From: UBA931 sp036825435
GTDB taxonomy: Bacteria; Pseudomonadota; Gammaproteobacteria; Burkholderiales; Casimicrobiaceae
Direction of reading: 5' to 3'
DNA length: 14,897 nucleotides
Assembly (NCBI GenBank): GCA_036825435.1
Contig: DAISYG010000053.1
Location: 1-14,897, forward strand
The notes beneath the pieces are model-generated. The model had not been told where the DNA came from, ran no database searches, and worked only from the letters and a program-made list of their open reading frames with translations. Shown here one piece after another: positions 6,821-14,881 of this stretch (positions within the stretch are counted from its first letter, which is position 1; each line of letters begins with the position of its first letter). The position numbers were made by a program, and so were the translations under genes.

Positions 6821-8503
6821 ATGAATCCAAAACCTTGGCTCAGCCAATACCCTGCTGATGTTCCGGCAGAAATATCTTTTGATCCGGCGATGACCCTGCA
6901 CGGCATGATGGCGCGCACCGTCGCCCGTCATCCCGAGCGTCCTGCCTTCAGTTGCATGGGACACACGATTACTTTTCGCCGTCTTGATGAACTGTCGCAG
7001 GCTTTCGCGGGATGGCTGCAATCCGTGGGCATTCGAAAAGGTTCGCGCGTTGCGCTGATGATGCCCAACGTTCTGCAATATCCGATCTGCCTGTTCGGTT
7101 TGTTGCGTGCCGGATGTTCCGCAGTCAACGTCAATCCTCTTTATAAAGCGCGCGAGTTGCAATATCAGTTGAACGATTCCGGCGCTGAGGTAATTGTCGT
7201 CGCGGAAAATTTCGCCCGCACACTGGAAACGGTACTCGATAAAACGAAGGTACGCCACGTCGTCGTCACGTCGGTGGGCGAAGAAATGGGCTTCAAAGGT
7301 TTGTTCATCGATTTCGCATTGCGTCATCTGATGAAAAAAATTGAATCGTACTCGCTACCGAATGCAGTGCTTTTCTCGCAAGTATTGAAGCAAGGCAAGA
7401 ATAAATTCAAACCGGTTGACGTTGTTGGTAACGACATCGCTTTCCTGCAATATACTGGCGGCACCACCGGCGTTTCCAAAGGTGCGATTTTGACGCACTC
7501 CAACATGGTCGCCAATCAAATTCAAGTGCTGACTTGGGTGAAACCTTATATCAATGTGGAAGAACGCCAGGTCATGATCACACCGTTGCCGCTGTATCAT
7601 GTCTTTTCATTGCTCGCCAATTGCTTGTTGATGACATCAATCGGCGCAGAGAGTGTCCTCATTACCGATCCGCGCAATATTCCGAAGATGGTTGCCGAGA
7701 TCGGGCGTTACCGCTTTTCAATCATCACCGGCGTTAATACTTTGTACAACGCGCTGCTCAACAACAAGGATTTTCAGAAACTCGATTTTTCCAAGCTGAA
7801 AATTTCGCTTGGCGGCGGCATGAGTGTGCAGAAAAGCGTTGCTGATCGCTGGCAGGAAGTTACCGGTGTACCACTTTCCGAAGCCTATGGTTTAACTGAA
7901 ACTTCGCCGGGAATAACCGTCAATCCACTTAATTTGGACGCATACAACGGCAGTATCGGTGTACCGATTCCATCCACCGATGTGGTGTTGTGCGACGAAA
8001 ACGGCAACGATGTCGGTATCGGCGAAGTCGGTGAGATCGGTGTCAAAGGTCCACAGGTCACGAAGGGCTACTGGAAACGCGACGACGAAACCGTGCGTGC
8101 TTTTTCTCGCGACGGTTATTTCATGACCGGCGATCTGGCAGTCATGGACGATAAAGGTTTTTTCAAACTGGTTGACCGCAAGAAAGACATGATTCTGGTT
8201 TCCGGCTACAACGTTTATCCGAACGAAGTCGAAGCGGTCGCTTCGATGTGCCCCGGCGTTCTGGAATGCGCAGCCATCGGCATTCCCGATCCGCGCTCCG
8301 GCGAAAAGGTCAAACTGTTCGTCGTCAAAAGCGCCCCATCGCTCACCGAAGAAACGTTGATGAAATTCTGCCGCACCAACCTCGCCGGATACAAACGTCC
8401 GCGCGAGATCGAATTCCGTGATTCGCTGCCGAAAAGTAATGTTGGCAAAATTCTGCGCCGCGAATTACGTCAACCTTCTGACGCAGAGGACAAAGCCGCA
8501 TGA
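6821..8503 (+). CDS. fadD: Long-chain fatty acid--CoA ligase
   Basis: FadD activates long-chain fatty acids to acyl-CoA through an acyl-AMP intermediate, at the inner face of the cytoplasmic membrane. The 560 residues match E. coli FadD (561) over their full length, from NPKPWLSQYPADVPAEI to the end. Adenylate-forming motifs are the phosphate-binding loop YTGGTTG (211-217), YGLTETSPG (from 356), the ATP/ribose-binding GDL (437-439), and the fatty-acid signature region VDRKKDMILVSGYNVYPNEVE. The C-terminal catalytic Lys is Lys543 in PKSNVGKILRREL. The ribosome site CAGGAG precedes two overlapping start options, ATG at 6817 (out of frame) and the chosen ATG at 6821. The last four bases overlap the thioesterase start, so the two are translationally coupled. 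Confidence 0.96.
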   Translation: MNPKPWLSQYPADVPAEISFDPAMTLHGMMARTVARHPERPAFSCMGHTITFRRLDELSQAFAGWLQSVGIRKGSRVALMMPNVLQYPICLFGLLRAGCSAVNVNPLYKARELQYQLNDSGAEVIVVAENFARTLETVLDKTKVRHVVVTSVGEEMGFKGLFIDFALRHLMKKIESYSLPNAVLFSQVLKQGKNKFKPVDVVGNDIAFLQYTGGTTGVSKGAILTHSNMVANQIQVLTWVKPYINVEERQVMITPLPLYHVFSLLANCLLMTSIGAESVLITDPRNIPKMVAEIGRYRFSIITGVNTLYNALLNNKDFQKLDFSKLKISLGGGMSVQKSVADRWQEVTGVPLSEAYGLTETSPGITVNPLNLDAYNGSIGVPIPSTDVVLCDENGNDVGIGEVGEIGVKGPQVTKGYWKRDDETVRAFSRDGYFMTGDLAVMDDKGFFKLVDRKKDMILVSGYNVYPNEVEAVASMCPGVLECAAIGIPDPRSGEKVKLFVVKSAPSLTEETLMKFCRTNLAGYKRPREIEFRDSLPKSNVGKILRRELRQPSDAEDKAA

Positions 8504-8895
8504 GCAAGGCGCCGCTCCCTAACAAAACGCCCGCGCTGCGTGTCGTTCCGATGCCCTCGGAAATCAACGACCGCGGTACTATTTTTGGCGGCTGGCTAAT
8601 GTCGCAAATGGATTTGGCGTGTTTCACCAAAGCCGTCAAATGCACACGCGGCTGGGTCACGACCGTTGCTGCCAACTCCGTTGTTTTTGAATCGCCGGTT
8701 TTCGTCGGCGACGTTGTCAATATTTATGTCGATATTATTCGAATCGGCACCACGTCATTAACGCTTGGATTGGAGGTTTACTCCGAGCGACTTAATGAAA
8801 ACATGGAATCTTATCGGGTGGCGCGCGGTGAAATGGTTTTTGTCGCCATTGATGAAAATTACAAGCCGCGTCCGATACCACCGGAAAACGAATAG
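8500..8895 (+). CDS. yciA: Acyl-CoA thioesterase, YciA-like hotdog family
   Basis: The 131-residue protein is a hotdog-fold acyl-CoA hydrolase that splits acyl-CoA into free acid and CoA. The diagnostic block is GTIFGGWLMSQMDLACF (about residues 26-42), matching YciA, where the Asp of this MD motif is catalytic. Further matches are VFESPVFVGDVVNIYVDI and the C-terminal VFVAIDENYKPRPIP. The ATG lies inside the end of fadD (ATGA overlap), so the enzyme is made together with the acyl-CoA synthetase. The pair could form a futile cycle or a safety valve that controls acyl-CoA level and free CoA. The family is broad in chain length, so the substrate is not predicted beyond acyl-CoA. Confidence 0.9.
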   Translation: MSKAPLPNKTPALRVVPMPSEINDRGTIFGGWLMSQMDLACFTKAVKCTRGWVTTVAANSVVFESPVFVGDVVNIYVDIIRIGTTSLTLGLEVYSERLNENMESYRVARGEMVFVAIDENYKPRPIPPENE

Positions 8896-8928
8896 GATTC
8901 TTCCACTTTTTTAACCTTAATATTGCGC

Positions 8929-10353
8929 ATGAAAACTGAGCACTCTATTCTTGTACCTTGTAAAATTTTCACCAGCGTTGCCGCTGCCTTCACCATCGGT
9001 CTCGCTTCATCAAATGTCTCTGCGGCAGCCTTCGCTCTGCAAGAGCAAAGTGGCAGCGGACTGGGAACCGCGTTTGCCGGACCAGCCGAAGCCGCGGATG
9101 CTTCGTCGATGTACACCAACCCGGCGACGTTATCAAAACGCAAAGCCATTCAGATCGTCGGCGCTGCACACATCGCAACACCTTCGATGAAATTCAAAGA
9201 CAGCGGTAGCCTTACGGCATTCAACCAACACCAATTGGGCGGCAACGGCGGCGATGCCGGTTCGGTCAACTTTCTCGGCAATCTTTATATCGCTGTTCCC
9301 ATCAGTGAACGCTGGACATTCGGTCTCGGCAACGGCGCACCATTTGGGTTGGTTTCCAAATACGACCGCGATTGGGCAGGGCGCTATCTCGGCGTTGAAT
9401 CCGACGTCAAATCGTTCAACGTCAACCCTGCTATTTCGTTCAAGATCAATGACCGTTTGAGTGTCGGTCTCGGCCTGAATTGGCAATACCTGCACGCCAA
9501 ATTCACCAACGCCGTCAACTATTCCGCAGCGTTGGGCAATGCGGCACAAGCCGCTGCCGCGCAAGGCATGATCCCGGCTGAGTTGGTGCCTGCCGTGATC
9601 GGCGCGACGGGTGGATTGGACAGTTTTTCCACCGTCAAAGGTCAGAACAATGACGCTTGGGGTATCAACGGCGGTTTTCTTTTTGAACTCGACGAAAATA
9701 CCCGTTTCAGTTTCGCCTACCGTTCTGAAATCAAGCAAAAAATGGAAGGCACCGTGCGTTTCTCACATCCCGACTTGAACGGCGTTCCGGCAGATTTACA
9801 GCAAATTGTTGGTGGTCTGGGGCAAATAGTGAATCAGCAACTGTATGACGGCAAGGTGCGCGCGGAAATCACGCTGCCGGCTGTTGCCAACATTTCTGCC
9901 TACCATCAGGTAACCCCTCGGCTCGGTTTGATGGCAGATCTGCAATGGACGGAATGGTCTTCTCTTCAATACCTGACTTTTGAGCGTATCGACGGCAGCA
10001 TTTTGCAGGAAACGCCGGAGAAATTCCGCAACACCTGGCGCATCGCTGTCGGCGCGAATTACCGCATCAACGATCGCTGGCTGGGGCGTTTTGGTATGGC
10101 GTATGACCAATCACCGGTGCGCGAAGAACACCGCACGCCACGCCTGCCCGATGCGCATCGCGTCTGGTTCGCGCTGGGCGGTCAATACGCCATTGATCAG
10201 CGCATGAACCTTGATTTCGGCTTTGCCTATCTGCACGCCAAGGACAAGAAGATTTTTGACAACGCGGGGAATCCCGCGCTGTATGGTCAGCTCGATGGCT
10301 ATTACAAAAATTACGCGACTGTCGCTTCCATGCAACTAACTTATACTTTCTGA
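8929..10353 (+). CDS. fadL: Outer-membrane long-chain fatty acid transporter, FadL family
   Basis: FadL-type proteins are 14-stranded outer-membrane beta-barrels that move long-chain fatty acids or other hydrophobic molecules inward. The signal peptide ends near NVSA-AAF at about residue 31. The mature N-terminus FALQEQSGSGLGTAFAGPAEAADASSMYTNPATL carries the family's hatch and the NPA motif (residues 64-66). Many amphipathic strands follow, and the chain ends in YTF, the aromatic end expected for BAM recognition. I chose ATG 8929, giving 474 residues; a TTG six bases earlier is in frame. The ribosome site is not obvious. It follows the thioesterase gene by 33 bases and belongs with it and fadD in one fatty-acid unit. 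Substrate may differ from the E. coli protein, since this family also includes aromatic hydrocarbon channels. Confidence 0.93.
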   Translation: MKTEHSILVPCKIFTSVAAAFTIGLASSNVSAAAFALQEQSGSGLGTAFAGPAEAADASSMYTNPATLSKRKAIQIVGAAHIATPSMKFKDSGSLTAFNQHQLGGNGGDAGSVNFLGNLYIAVPISERWTFGLGNGAPFGLVSKYDRDWAGRYLGVESDVKSFNVNPAISFKINDRLSVGLGLNWQYLHAKFTNAVNYSAALGNAAQAAAAQGMIPAELVPAVIGATGGLDSFSTVKGQNNDAWGINGGFLFELDENTRFSFAYRSEIKQKMEGTVRFSHPDLNGVPADLQQIVGGLGQIVNQQLYDGKVRAEITLPAVANISAYHQVTPRLGLMADLQWTEWSSLQYLTFERIDGSILQETPEKFRNTWRIAVGANYRINDRWLGRFGMAYDQSPVREEHRTPRLPDAHRVWFALGGQYAIDQRMNLDFGFAYLHAKDKKIFDNAGNPALYGQLDGYYKNYATVASMQLTYTF

Positions 10354-10405
10354 CGCTGTCCTGAATTGCCTAATCTGCGTTAAACTTGGCAGGTTGGGCG
10401 TGCCC

Positions 10406-10441
10406 AAAACGCGGCATTGCTAAGCAATGCCGCGTTTTTTT
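10406..10441 (+). terminator. Strong intrinsic terminator after fadL
   Basis: A perfect 15-bp stem (10406-10420 with 10424-10438) with loop TAA is followed by T residues up to 10441. The GC-rich core GCGGCATTGC pairs exactly with GCAATGCCGC. It is placed 52 bases after the fadL stop. The A-run on the left is four bases long, so weak function in the other direction is possible. Confidence 0.93.
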
Positions 10442-10481
10442 ATCGCGTACCGGAAAATATTTTTTGAATATCGAGGAAAAC

Positions 10482-11081
10482 ATGCAACACCTGATTAAAA
10501 TTATCACCGCTTTTCTGCTTACCCTTTCCCTAACGGCCTGTCTTTCCACAGGTGCTCGCCAAGATGACGATGCTGCCACATCAACACCACCAACAGCGAC
10601 AGCGGAAGCCGAGACACCGCCCGCCGTCGTTGAAGAGTTGCCGCCTGGGCCGTTAAAGCCGTTTTCCTGGCTTGAAGGCTGCTGGAAAGGCAGCGTCAAC
10701 CAGCGCGATTATCGTGAACATTGGCTGCCGCTACGCGGCAACATGTTGCTCGGCGCAAGCCACACCGTCGTCAACGGTGAAACGCAGGACTATCAATTCC
10801 TGCGCATGGAGGTCGATGGTGAAGAGGTTCATTACATCATCTCCATTCCCGAGCAAAAAGAATTCCGTTTCAAACTCGACAGCCAAACCCTTGATGATAA
10901 AGACACGGTCTTTACCTTCAAAAATATTGCGGACACCTTCCCGCAAACAATTATTTATCGTCACGCCACCGGCGGTTGGATGTACATCCACGTCGAGGGT
11001 ACTTACGAAGGTAAACCACATCAAGTTATTTATCCGATTCGTCGTATTGATTGTGGTACCGGTGAATTTTTATCCGAGTAG
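10482..11081 (+). CDS. Lipoprotein with DUF6265-like domain
   Basis: The chosen ATG has a GAGG ribosome site nine bases upstream and opens a lipoprotein signal: MQHLIKII, a hydrophobic run, then LTAC with the lipidated Cys at residue 20. The longer open frame would start inside the terminator region, so it is not used. After the Cys comes a Thr/Pro/Glu-rich linker (about residues 25-60). The globular domain starts KPFSWLEGCWKG and runs through REHWLPLRGNMLLGASHTV and YQFLRMEVDG to the end. This pattern resembles DUF6265, a lipocalin-like barrel family of unknown role that also begins with a WLxGxW motif. It is 199 residues long and probably anchored in the outer membrane, facing the periplasm. 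It lies 32 bases upstream of the first protease. Promoter not identified. Confidence 0.82.
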   Translation: MQHLIKIITAFLLTLSLTACLSTGARQDDDAATSTPPTATAEAETPPAVVEELPPGPLKPFSWLEGCWKGSVNQRDYREHWLPLRGNMLLGASHTVVNGETQDYQFLRMEVDGEEVHYIISIPEQKEFRFKLDSQTLDDKDTVFTFKNIADTFPQTIIYRHATGGWMYIHVEGTYEGKPHQVIYPIRRIDCGTGEFLSE

Positions 11082-11113
11082 TAATCATTAACTTGATCAA
11101 GAGAGGTAACGTC

Positions 11114-12928
11114 ATGATGAAATACCCCCGTTATTGTTTTATCGCACTCTTTGCTTTTTTCGTCGGCGCAACATCTGCATTGGCGGGAGAAATCAGAAGC
11201 ATGGGTGGCATGGAATACATCGCCGATGATCCGCCGCCCGTGGTATGGCGTGGCGCAAATCTGATGGCGAAACGTTCCGCGCTGGAAAGTGAAACCGTTC
11301 GCTTTACCGAGCTTCCCGCGGATCGTTTGGAAAAAGTGAAAGAAGCCAACTCGGAGCGAGGAAAAGGTCAACAAGCCAAACCCTTGCAAATCGGCGTCAA
11401 CCGCTTCTTTTCCATCGAAGCTGAAAACAAAACACAGCCAACGTTGAACTGGCAAAAGGTTGACGGCGGTAGCGTTGCTTATCTCACTGTCACCTCGCCG
11501 GACGCGGCGGCGTTGCGCGTCGGACTCAAAATCGAAAGAATGCCTGCCTCTGTTGAACTACGCTTTGCCGGTTCAAATGAAGCAGACAATATTGCCGGTG
11601 TTGTTTCCGGGCAGGAAGCGCTCAGCTTGCGTAGCGACAACAACACGTATTGGACACCGATGACCGATGGCGACACGCAAACGATTGAAATTTTCGTACC
11701 GCAGAACGTTGCGACTGATGCACTTGAGTTCAATGTCGAGGCAGTGTCACATGTTTTTGTTTCAGCGAGCAGCGGCTTTGATATCGGCGATGTCATGAAA
11801 GCTTCAGGATCGTGCAATATCAATGTTGCTTGTAAATACGGCGAATTGGGAGAACCTTTTCAAAGAGCGGTCAAGGCCGTTGCCCGAATGACTTTCTCCG
11901 AAGGAGGAAACTCTTACCTTTGTACCGGCACTTTACTCAATAACTCAAAAGTAGACTTCATCCCTTATTTCTGGAGCGCCGCACACTGTATTAGTAGCCA
12001 AACCGTTGCCAACACTTTGAATACTTATTGGTTTGAGGAAGCTTCATCGTGCGGTGGCAGTTCTGCCAGTTATACACGTTTGTCAGGCGGCGCCAGGCTT
12101 CTTCACGCAAACGGTGCTGCTGATACCTTGCTTCTGCAACTGTATAACGATCCGCCCAACGGCGCGGTATTCGCGGGATGGGATTCCACCGCCTTTTCTT
12201 CGGGAAGTGCCATCGGTATTCATCATCCTAGCGGTGATATCAAGAAAGTAAGTATCGGCAAAGGCGAAGGGCGAACCTGTAGTGGATACATCAGCGGCGG
12301 AACTGTTGATACGAGTAAGCTTGATCTTGTCAGTTGGCAGCAAGGAACAACGGAAGGCGGCAGCAGCGGTTCAGGAATATTTACGCTGTCCAGCGATGGC
12401 GCAACCTATTATTTGCGCGGTGGTCTCATGGGCGGTAAGGCTTCGTGTTCTAATACCGGACAATCATATTCGTCAAACAACGGCGATTGTTATTCCGGCT
12501 TGAACCGCGTCTGGTCATATATCGAACAATATCTGGCACCGGGAAGTACATCGGGGGACCTTGAGCCCAGCCACGACTATCGCGGCATGTGGTACAAAAC
12601 CGGAGAAGGCGGCTGGGGTTTGACCATTGACCAATACTCTTATAGCAGCGGAAGAGCTCCTTACCTCTATGCTGCCTGGTACACCTATGACAATAGTGGA
12701 AAAGCGCGCTGGCTGCTATTTGAAGGCGCTTGGACAGCAAAAGATCAATTGTCTGCCGATGTTTACCAATATACGGGAACACCTTGGGGGCCAACTTATA
12801 ACAGAGATAACCTCAAAAATACCAAAGTCGGCACGGCAACCATCAAATTCACGTCAGCAAAGGCTGCAACGTTTACCTATAACGTTGATGGCGTACAACG
12901 CACAGTGACGATTAACAAAAGTGAATAA
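11114..12928 (+). CDS. Secreted lysyl endopeptidase-like serine protease, copy 1 (604 aa)
   Basis: The start ATG is preceded by AGAGGT with good spacing; the in-frame TTG at 11093 is ignored. Order: signal peptide to about residue 26 (ending SALA), a propeptide to Lys229, an S1 protease domain from Ala230, a short linker, and a C-terminal domain (483-604). The protease domain aligns with Achromobacter protease I, a lysine-specific endopeptidase. It keeps His291 (SAAHC), Asp337 (ADTLLL) and Ser418 (GSSGSG). The six disulfide cysteines of that enzyme are present (GSC, NVAC, LCTG, AHC, SSCGG, ASC), and an extra pair may form (RTC with GDC). Asp458 in GDCY aligns with the Asp that sets Lys specificity, while the His after it in the reference (LHGG) is Met here. 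Lys229 directly before ASGSC suggests self-cleavage during maturation. Secretion beyond the outer membrane is inferred. Confidence 0.92.
   Translation: MMKYPRYCFIALFAFFVGATSALAGEIRSMGGMEYIADDPPPVVWRGANLMAKRSALESETVRFTELPADRLEKVKEANSERGKGQQAKPLQIGVNRFFSIEAENKTQPTLNWQKVDGGSVAYLTVTSPDAAALRVGLKIERMPASVELRFAGSNEADNIAGVVSGQEALSLRSDNNTYWTPMTDGDTQTIEIFVPQNVATDALEFNVEAVSHVFVSASSGFDIGDVMKASGSCNINVACKYGELGEPFQRAVKAVARMTFSEGGNSYLCTGTLLNNSKVDFIPYFWSAAHCISSQTVANTLNTYWFEEASSCGGSSASYTRLSGGARLLHANGAADTLLLQLYNDPPNGAVFAGWDSTAFSSGSAIGIHHPSGDIKKVSIGKGEGRTCSGYISGGTVDTSKLDLVSWQQGTTEGGSSGSGIFTLSSDGATYYLRGGLMGGKASCSNTGQSYSSNNGDCYSGLNRVWSYIEQYLAPGSTSGDLEPSHDYRGMWYKTGEGGWGLTIDQYSYSSGRAPYLYAAWYTYDNSGKARWLLFEGAWTAKDQLSADVYQYTGTPWGPTYNRDNLKNTKVGTATIKFTSAKAATFTYNVDGVQRTVTINKSE
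12560..12928 (+). repeat. Direct repeat copy A: C-terminal domain of the tandem proteases
   Basis: Encodes the domain starting LEPSHDYRGMWY. It aligns with 14501-14863 in the same orientation, the second copy being two codons shorter. By eye, 25 of the last 26 residues before the stop are identical, and DNA identity is highest around GGAGAAGG...GGTTTGACCAT and ACCTATAACGTTGATGGCGT. The catalytic domains have diverged more. Confidence 0.85.
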
Positions 12929-12934
12929 GCTTCC

Positions 12935-14863
12935 ATGTTAATCATGAAATATTTCTCGGCAACAGTACAAAAAGCATTGCTTTTTGTACTGTCCGTCGTT
13001 GCTTTGTCAGTGCACGCCGAGACAAATGAATCTTCAATGATCAGCGTTGGAGGAATGTTCGTCCCGTTTGAGAAAAGCACATCTATCGTCAATTGGCGCA
13101 CCACACCTCAAAGTAAAGCTACTGAAGTTTTCCTACCACCTCCCGCGCCCGAACGACAGCAGCAGCTTCAGGAAAAAAATGCGCAACGCGCTCATTCTTT
13201 GGGGCAACCATTGCAAATCGGCATTGATCGTTTCGTTGATGCCGAATCAACCTCCAAAACACAACCGATTTGGCAAGATGTCGGCGATGGAAAAGTGGCT
13301 CGTTTCAACATCACCTCATCGGGCGCGCTGGCATTACGCGCTGGCTTGAACGTTGCTACGTTGCCGGATGCGGCTGAACTACGTTTTTCAGGCTCCGACG
13401 ACCCTGACGTTATTCTCGGCGTCATCAGCGGCACTCAGGCAAAATCGCTACAAGGCGATAGCGGCGTTTACTGGTCCCCCGTGACCGAAGGCGAAACGCA
13501 AACGATCGAGCTTTTTCTTCCCGCTTCTGTCACCCCGCAAGCATTATCGTTCGACATCGATATCGTCTCTCATCTTTTTGTTTCGCCCAAAGGCGGCTTT
13601 GATCTCAGCAAAGTACAAAAAGATTGGCAAAGTTGTCAAAGCAACGTTGCCTGTAGTTCGTTATCGAGTACCATCGGCAAAGCCGTGGCACGTATGGTTT
13701 TCCAAAGCAGCGGCGGCAGTCTTTGCACAGGCACCCTGCTCAATAATTCGAAGCAGGACAAAACGCCATATTTCTGGACTGCGGCGCATTGCATCAATAG
13801 CCCCAGCGCCGCTTCTTCATTGAATACGTACTGGTTTTATGAATACACCACTTGCGGAGGCGGCTCTTGGCATCCTGATCGTCGCCAATTAATTGGTGGC
13901 GCAACTTTGTTGTACGCCAATAATGCCAACGATGCTACGCTATTACGGTTGAACGATCCGGCTCCCGCCGGTACTTGGCTTTCGGGTTGGTCGCTTTCGC
14001 AACCCAGTGCAGGGCAAACAATTTACGGCATCCATCACCCGAGAGGTACTGAAAAACGTATCAGTATTGGAACATCGCAGGGACGGCGTTGTTATGATGA
14101 GAGCGAGCTTTTCAACTTCCTCCCTGACCCGTCTGGTCCTGCTGTGAATACGAGCAACCTCAACCTTGTCAGTTGGACATCCGGTGTAACGGCTCCTGGA
14201 AGCAGTGGCTCGGGTTTGTTCGTTCAAAGCGGTAGTGATTACTACTTGGTGGGTGGCTTATACGGCGGCGCATCTGATTGCTCCACGCTAGGCATGCCGT
14301 ACTCCTCGGTGGTTGACGATACCTATGCCAACGCCGACTGCTACTCGGATATCAATCTTGTCTACAGCAGTATTTCCCAATACCTCAGCCCGGCTGGCGG
14401 TGCGGCTGTCCCTGTTGAAACTCCATCTGAGCCGAATAATCCCGATGAGCCCGAGCAACCCGTCACTCCCGATCCTGAAGAGCCTGCTTCACCCTCTTCG
14501 CTGGAACCTTCGCACAATTATCGCGGCATGTGGTATCGAACCGGAGAAGGCGGTTGGGGTTTGACCATCGATCAATACTCCTACACCAACGGAAGAAATC
14601 CTTATCTCTATGTCGCATGGTACACCTACGACAGCAATGGGGAAGCGCGGTGGTGGTTGCTCCAAGGTGATTGGACAAAGAAAAACTCATTGACTGCCGA
14701 GGTGCGTCAATATACCGGAACGCCTTGGGGGCAAACTTTTAATGACGCCAATTTTGAAAAAATCGGCATAGCTACCATTACGTTCACTTCGGCAAAGGCA
14801 GCAACCTTCACCTATAACGTTGATGGCGTCCAGCGTACGGTGACGGTTAATAAGAGTGAATAG
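12935..14863 (+). CDS. Secreted lysyl endopeptidase-like serine protease, copy 2 (642 aa)
   Basis: Paralogue of the preceding gene, six bases after its stop, with no separate ribosome site, so it is probably translated by coupling. A second in-frame ATG at 12944 is an alternative start. The signal peptide ends ALSVHA at about residue 28. The propeptide ends at Lys229, just before DWQSCQSNVAC, the same point as in copy 1. Catalytic residues are His285 (TAAHC), Asp333 (NDATLL) and Ser424 (GSSGSG); the specificity Asp is Asp468 (ADCY). The residue at the reference LHGG position is Tyr. The six disulfide cysteines are kept, plus the extra pair (RRC and ADC). A Pro/Glu/Asp-rich linker of about 36 residues (PSEPNNPDEPEQPVTPDPEE and flanks) separates the protease from the C-terminal domain (523-642). 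Copy 1 has only a very short linker here. Confidence 0.92.
   Translation: MLIMKYFSATVQKALLFVLSVVALSVHAETNESSMISVGGMFVPFEKSTSIVNWRTTPQSKATEVFLPPPAPERQQQLQEKNAQRAHSLGQPLQIGIDRFVDAESTSKTQPIWQDVGDGKVARFNITSSGALALRAGLNVATLPDAAELRFSGSDDPDVILGVISGTQAKSLQGDSGVYWSPVTEGETQTIELFLPASVTPQALSFDIDIVSHLFVSPKGGFDLSKVQKDWQSCQSNVACSSLSSTIGKAVARMVFQSSGGSLCTGTLLNNSKQDKTPYFWTAAHCINSPSAASSLNTYWFYEYTTCGGGSWHPDRRQLIGGATLLYANNANDATLLRLNDPAPAGTWLSGWSLSQPSAGQTIYGIHHPRGTEKRISIGTSQGRRCYDESELFNFLPDPSGPAVNTSNLNLVSWTSGVTAPGSSGSGLFVQSGSDYYLVGGLYGGASDCSTLGMPYSSVVDDTYANADCYSDINLVYSSISQYLSPAGGAAVPVETPSEPNNPDEPEQPVTPDPEEPASPSSLEPSHNYRGMWYRTGEGGWGLTIDQYSYTNGRNPYLYVAWYTYDSNGEARWWLLQGDWTKKNSLTAEVRQYTGTPWGQTFNDANFEKIGIATITFTSAKAATFTYNVDGVQRTVTVNKSE
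14501..14863 (+). repeat. Direct repeat copy B: C-terminal domain of the tandem proteases
   Basis: Second copy of the repeat at 12560-12928, encoding LEPSHNYRGMWY to the stop. The better conservation of this domain than of the protease domain points to functional constraint or to recent gene conversion between the copies. Confidence 0.85.
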
Positions 14864-14881
14864 TTTTTTATTACCCCTATA

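Noticed and set aside
6788..7327. 179-codon open frame antisense to the start of fadD
   Set aside because: Opposite the conserved N-terminal half of fadD, with no signal or recognisable domain.
10386..10481. Upstream extension of the lipoprotein gene
   Set aside because: The extension would be read through the terminator hairpin and hide the lipobox; ATG 10482 has a ribosome site.
12560..14863. The long direct repeats as a mobile element or CRISPR-like array
   Set aside because: They are the 3' ends of two in-frame paralogous genes, with no terminal inverted repeats, transposase or regular spacers.
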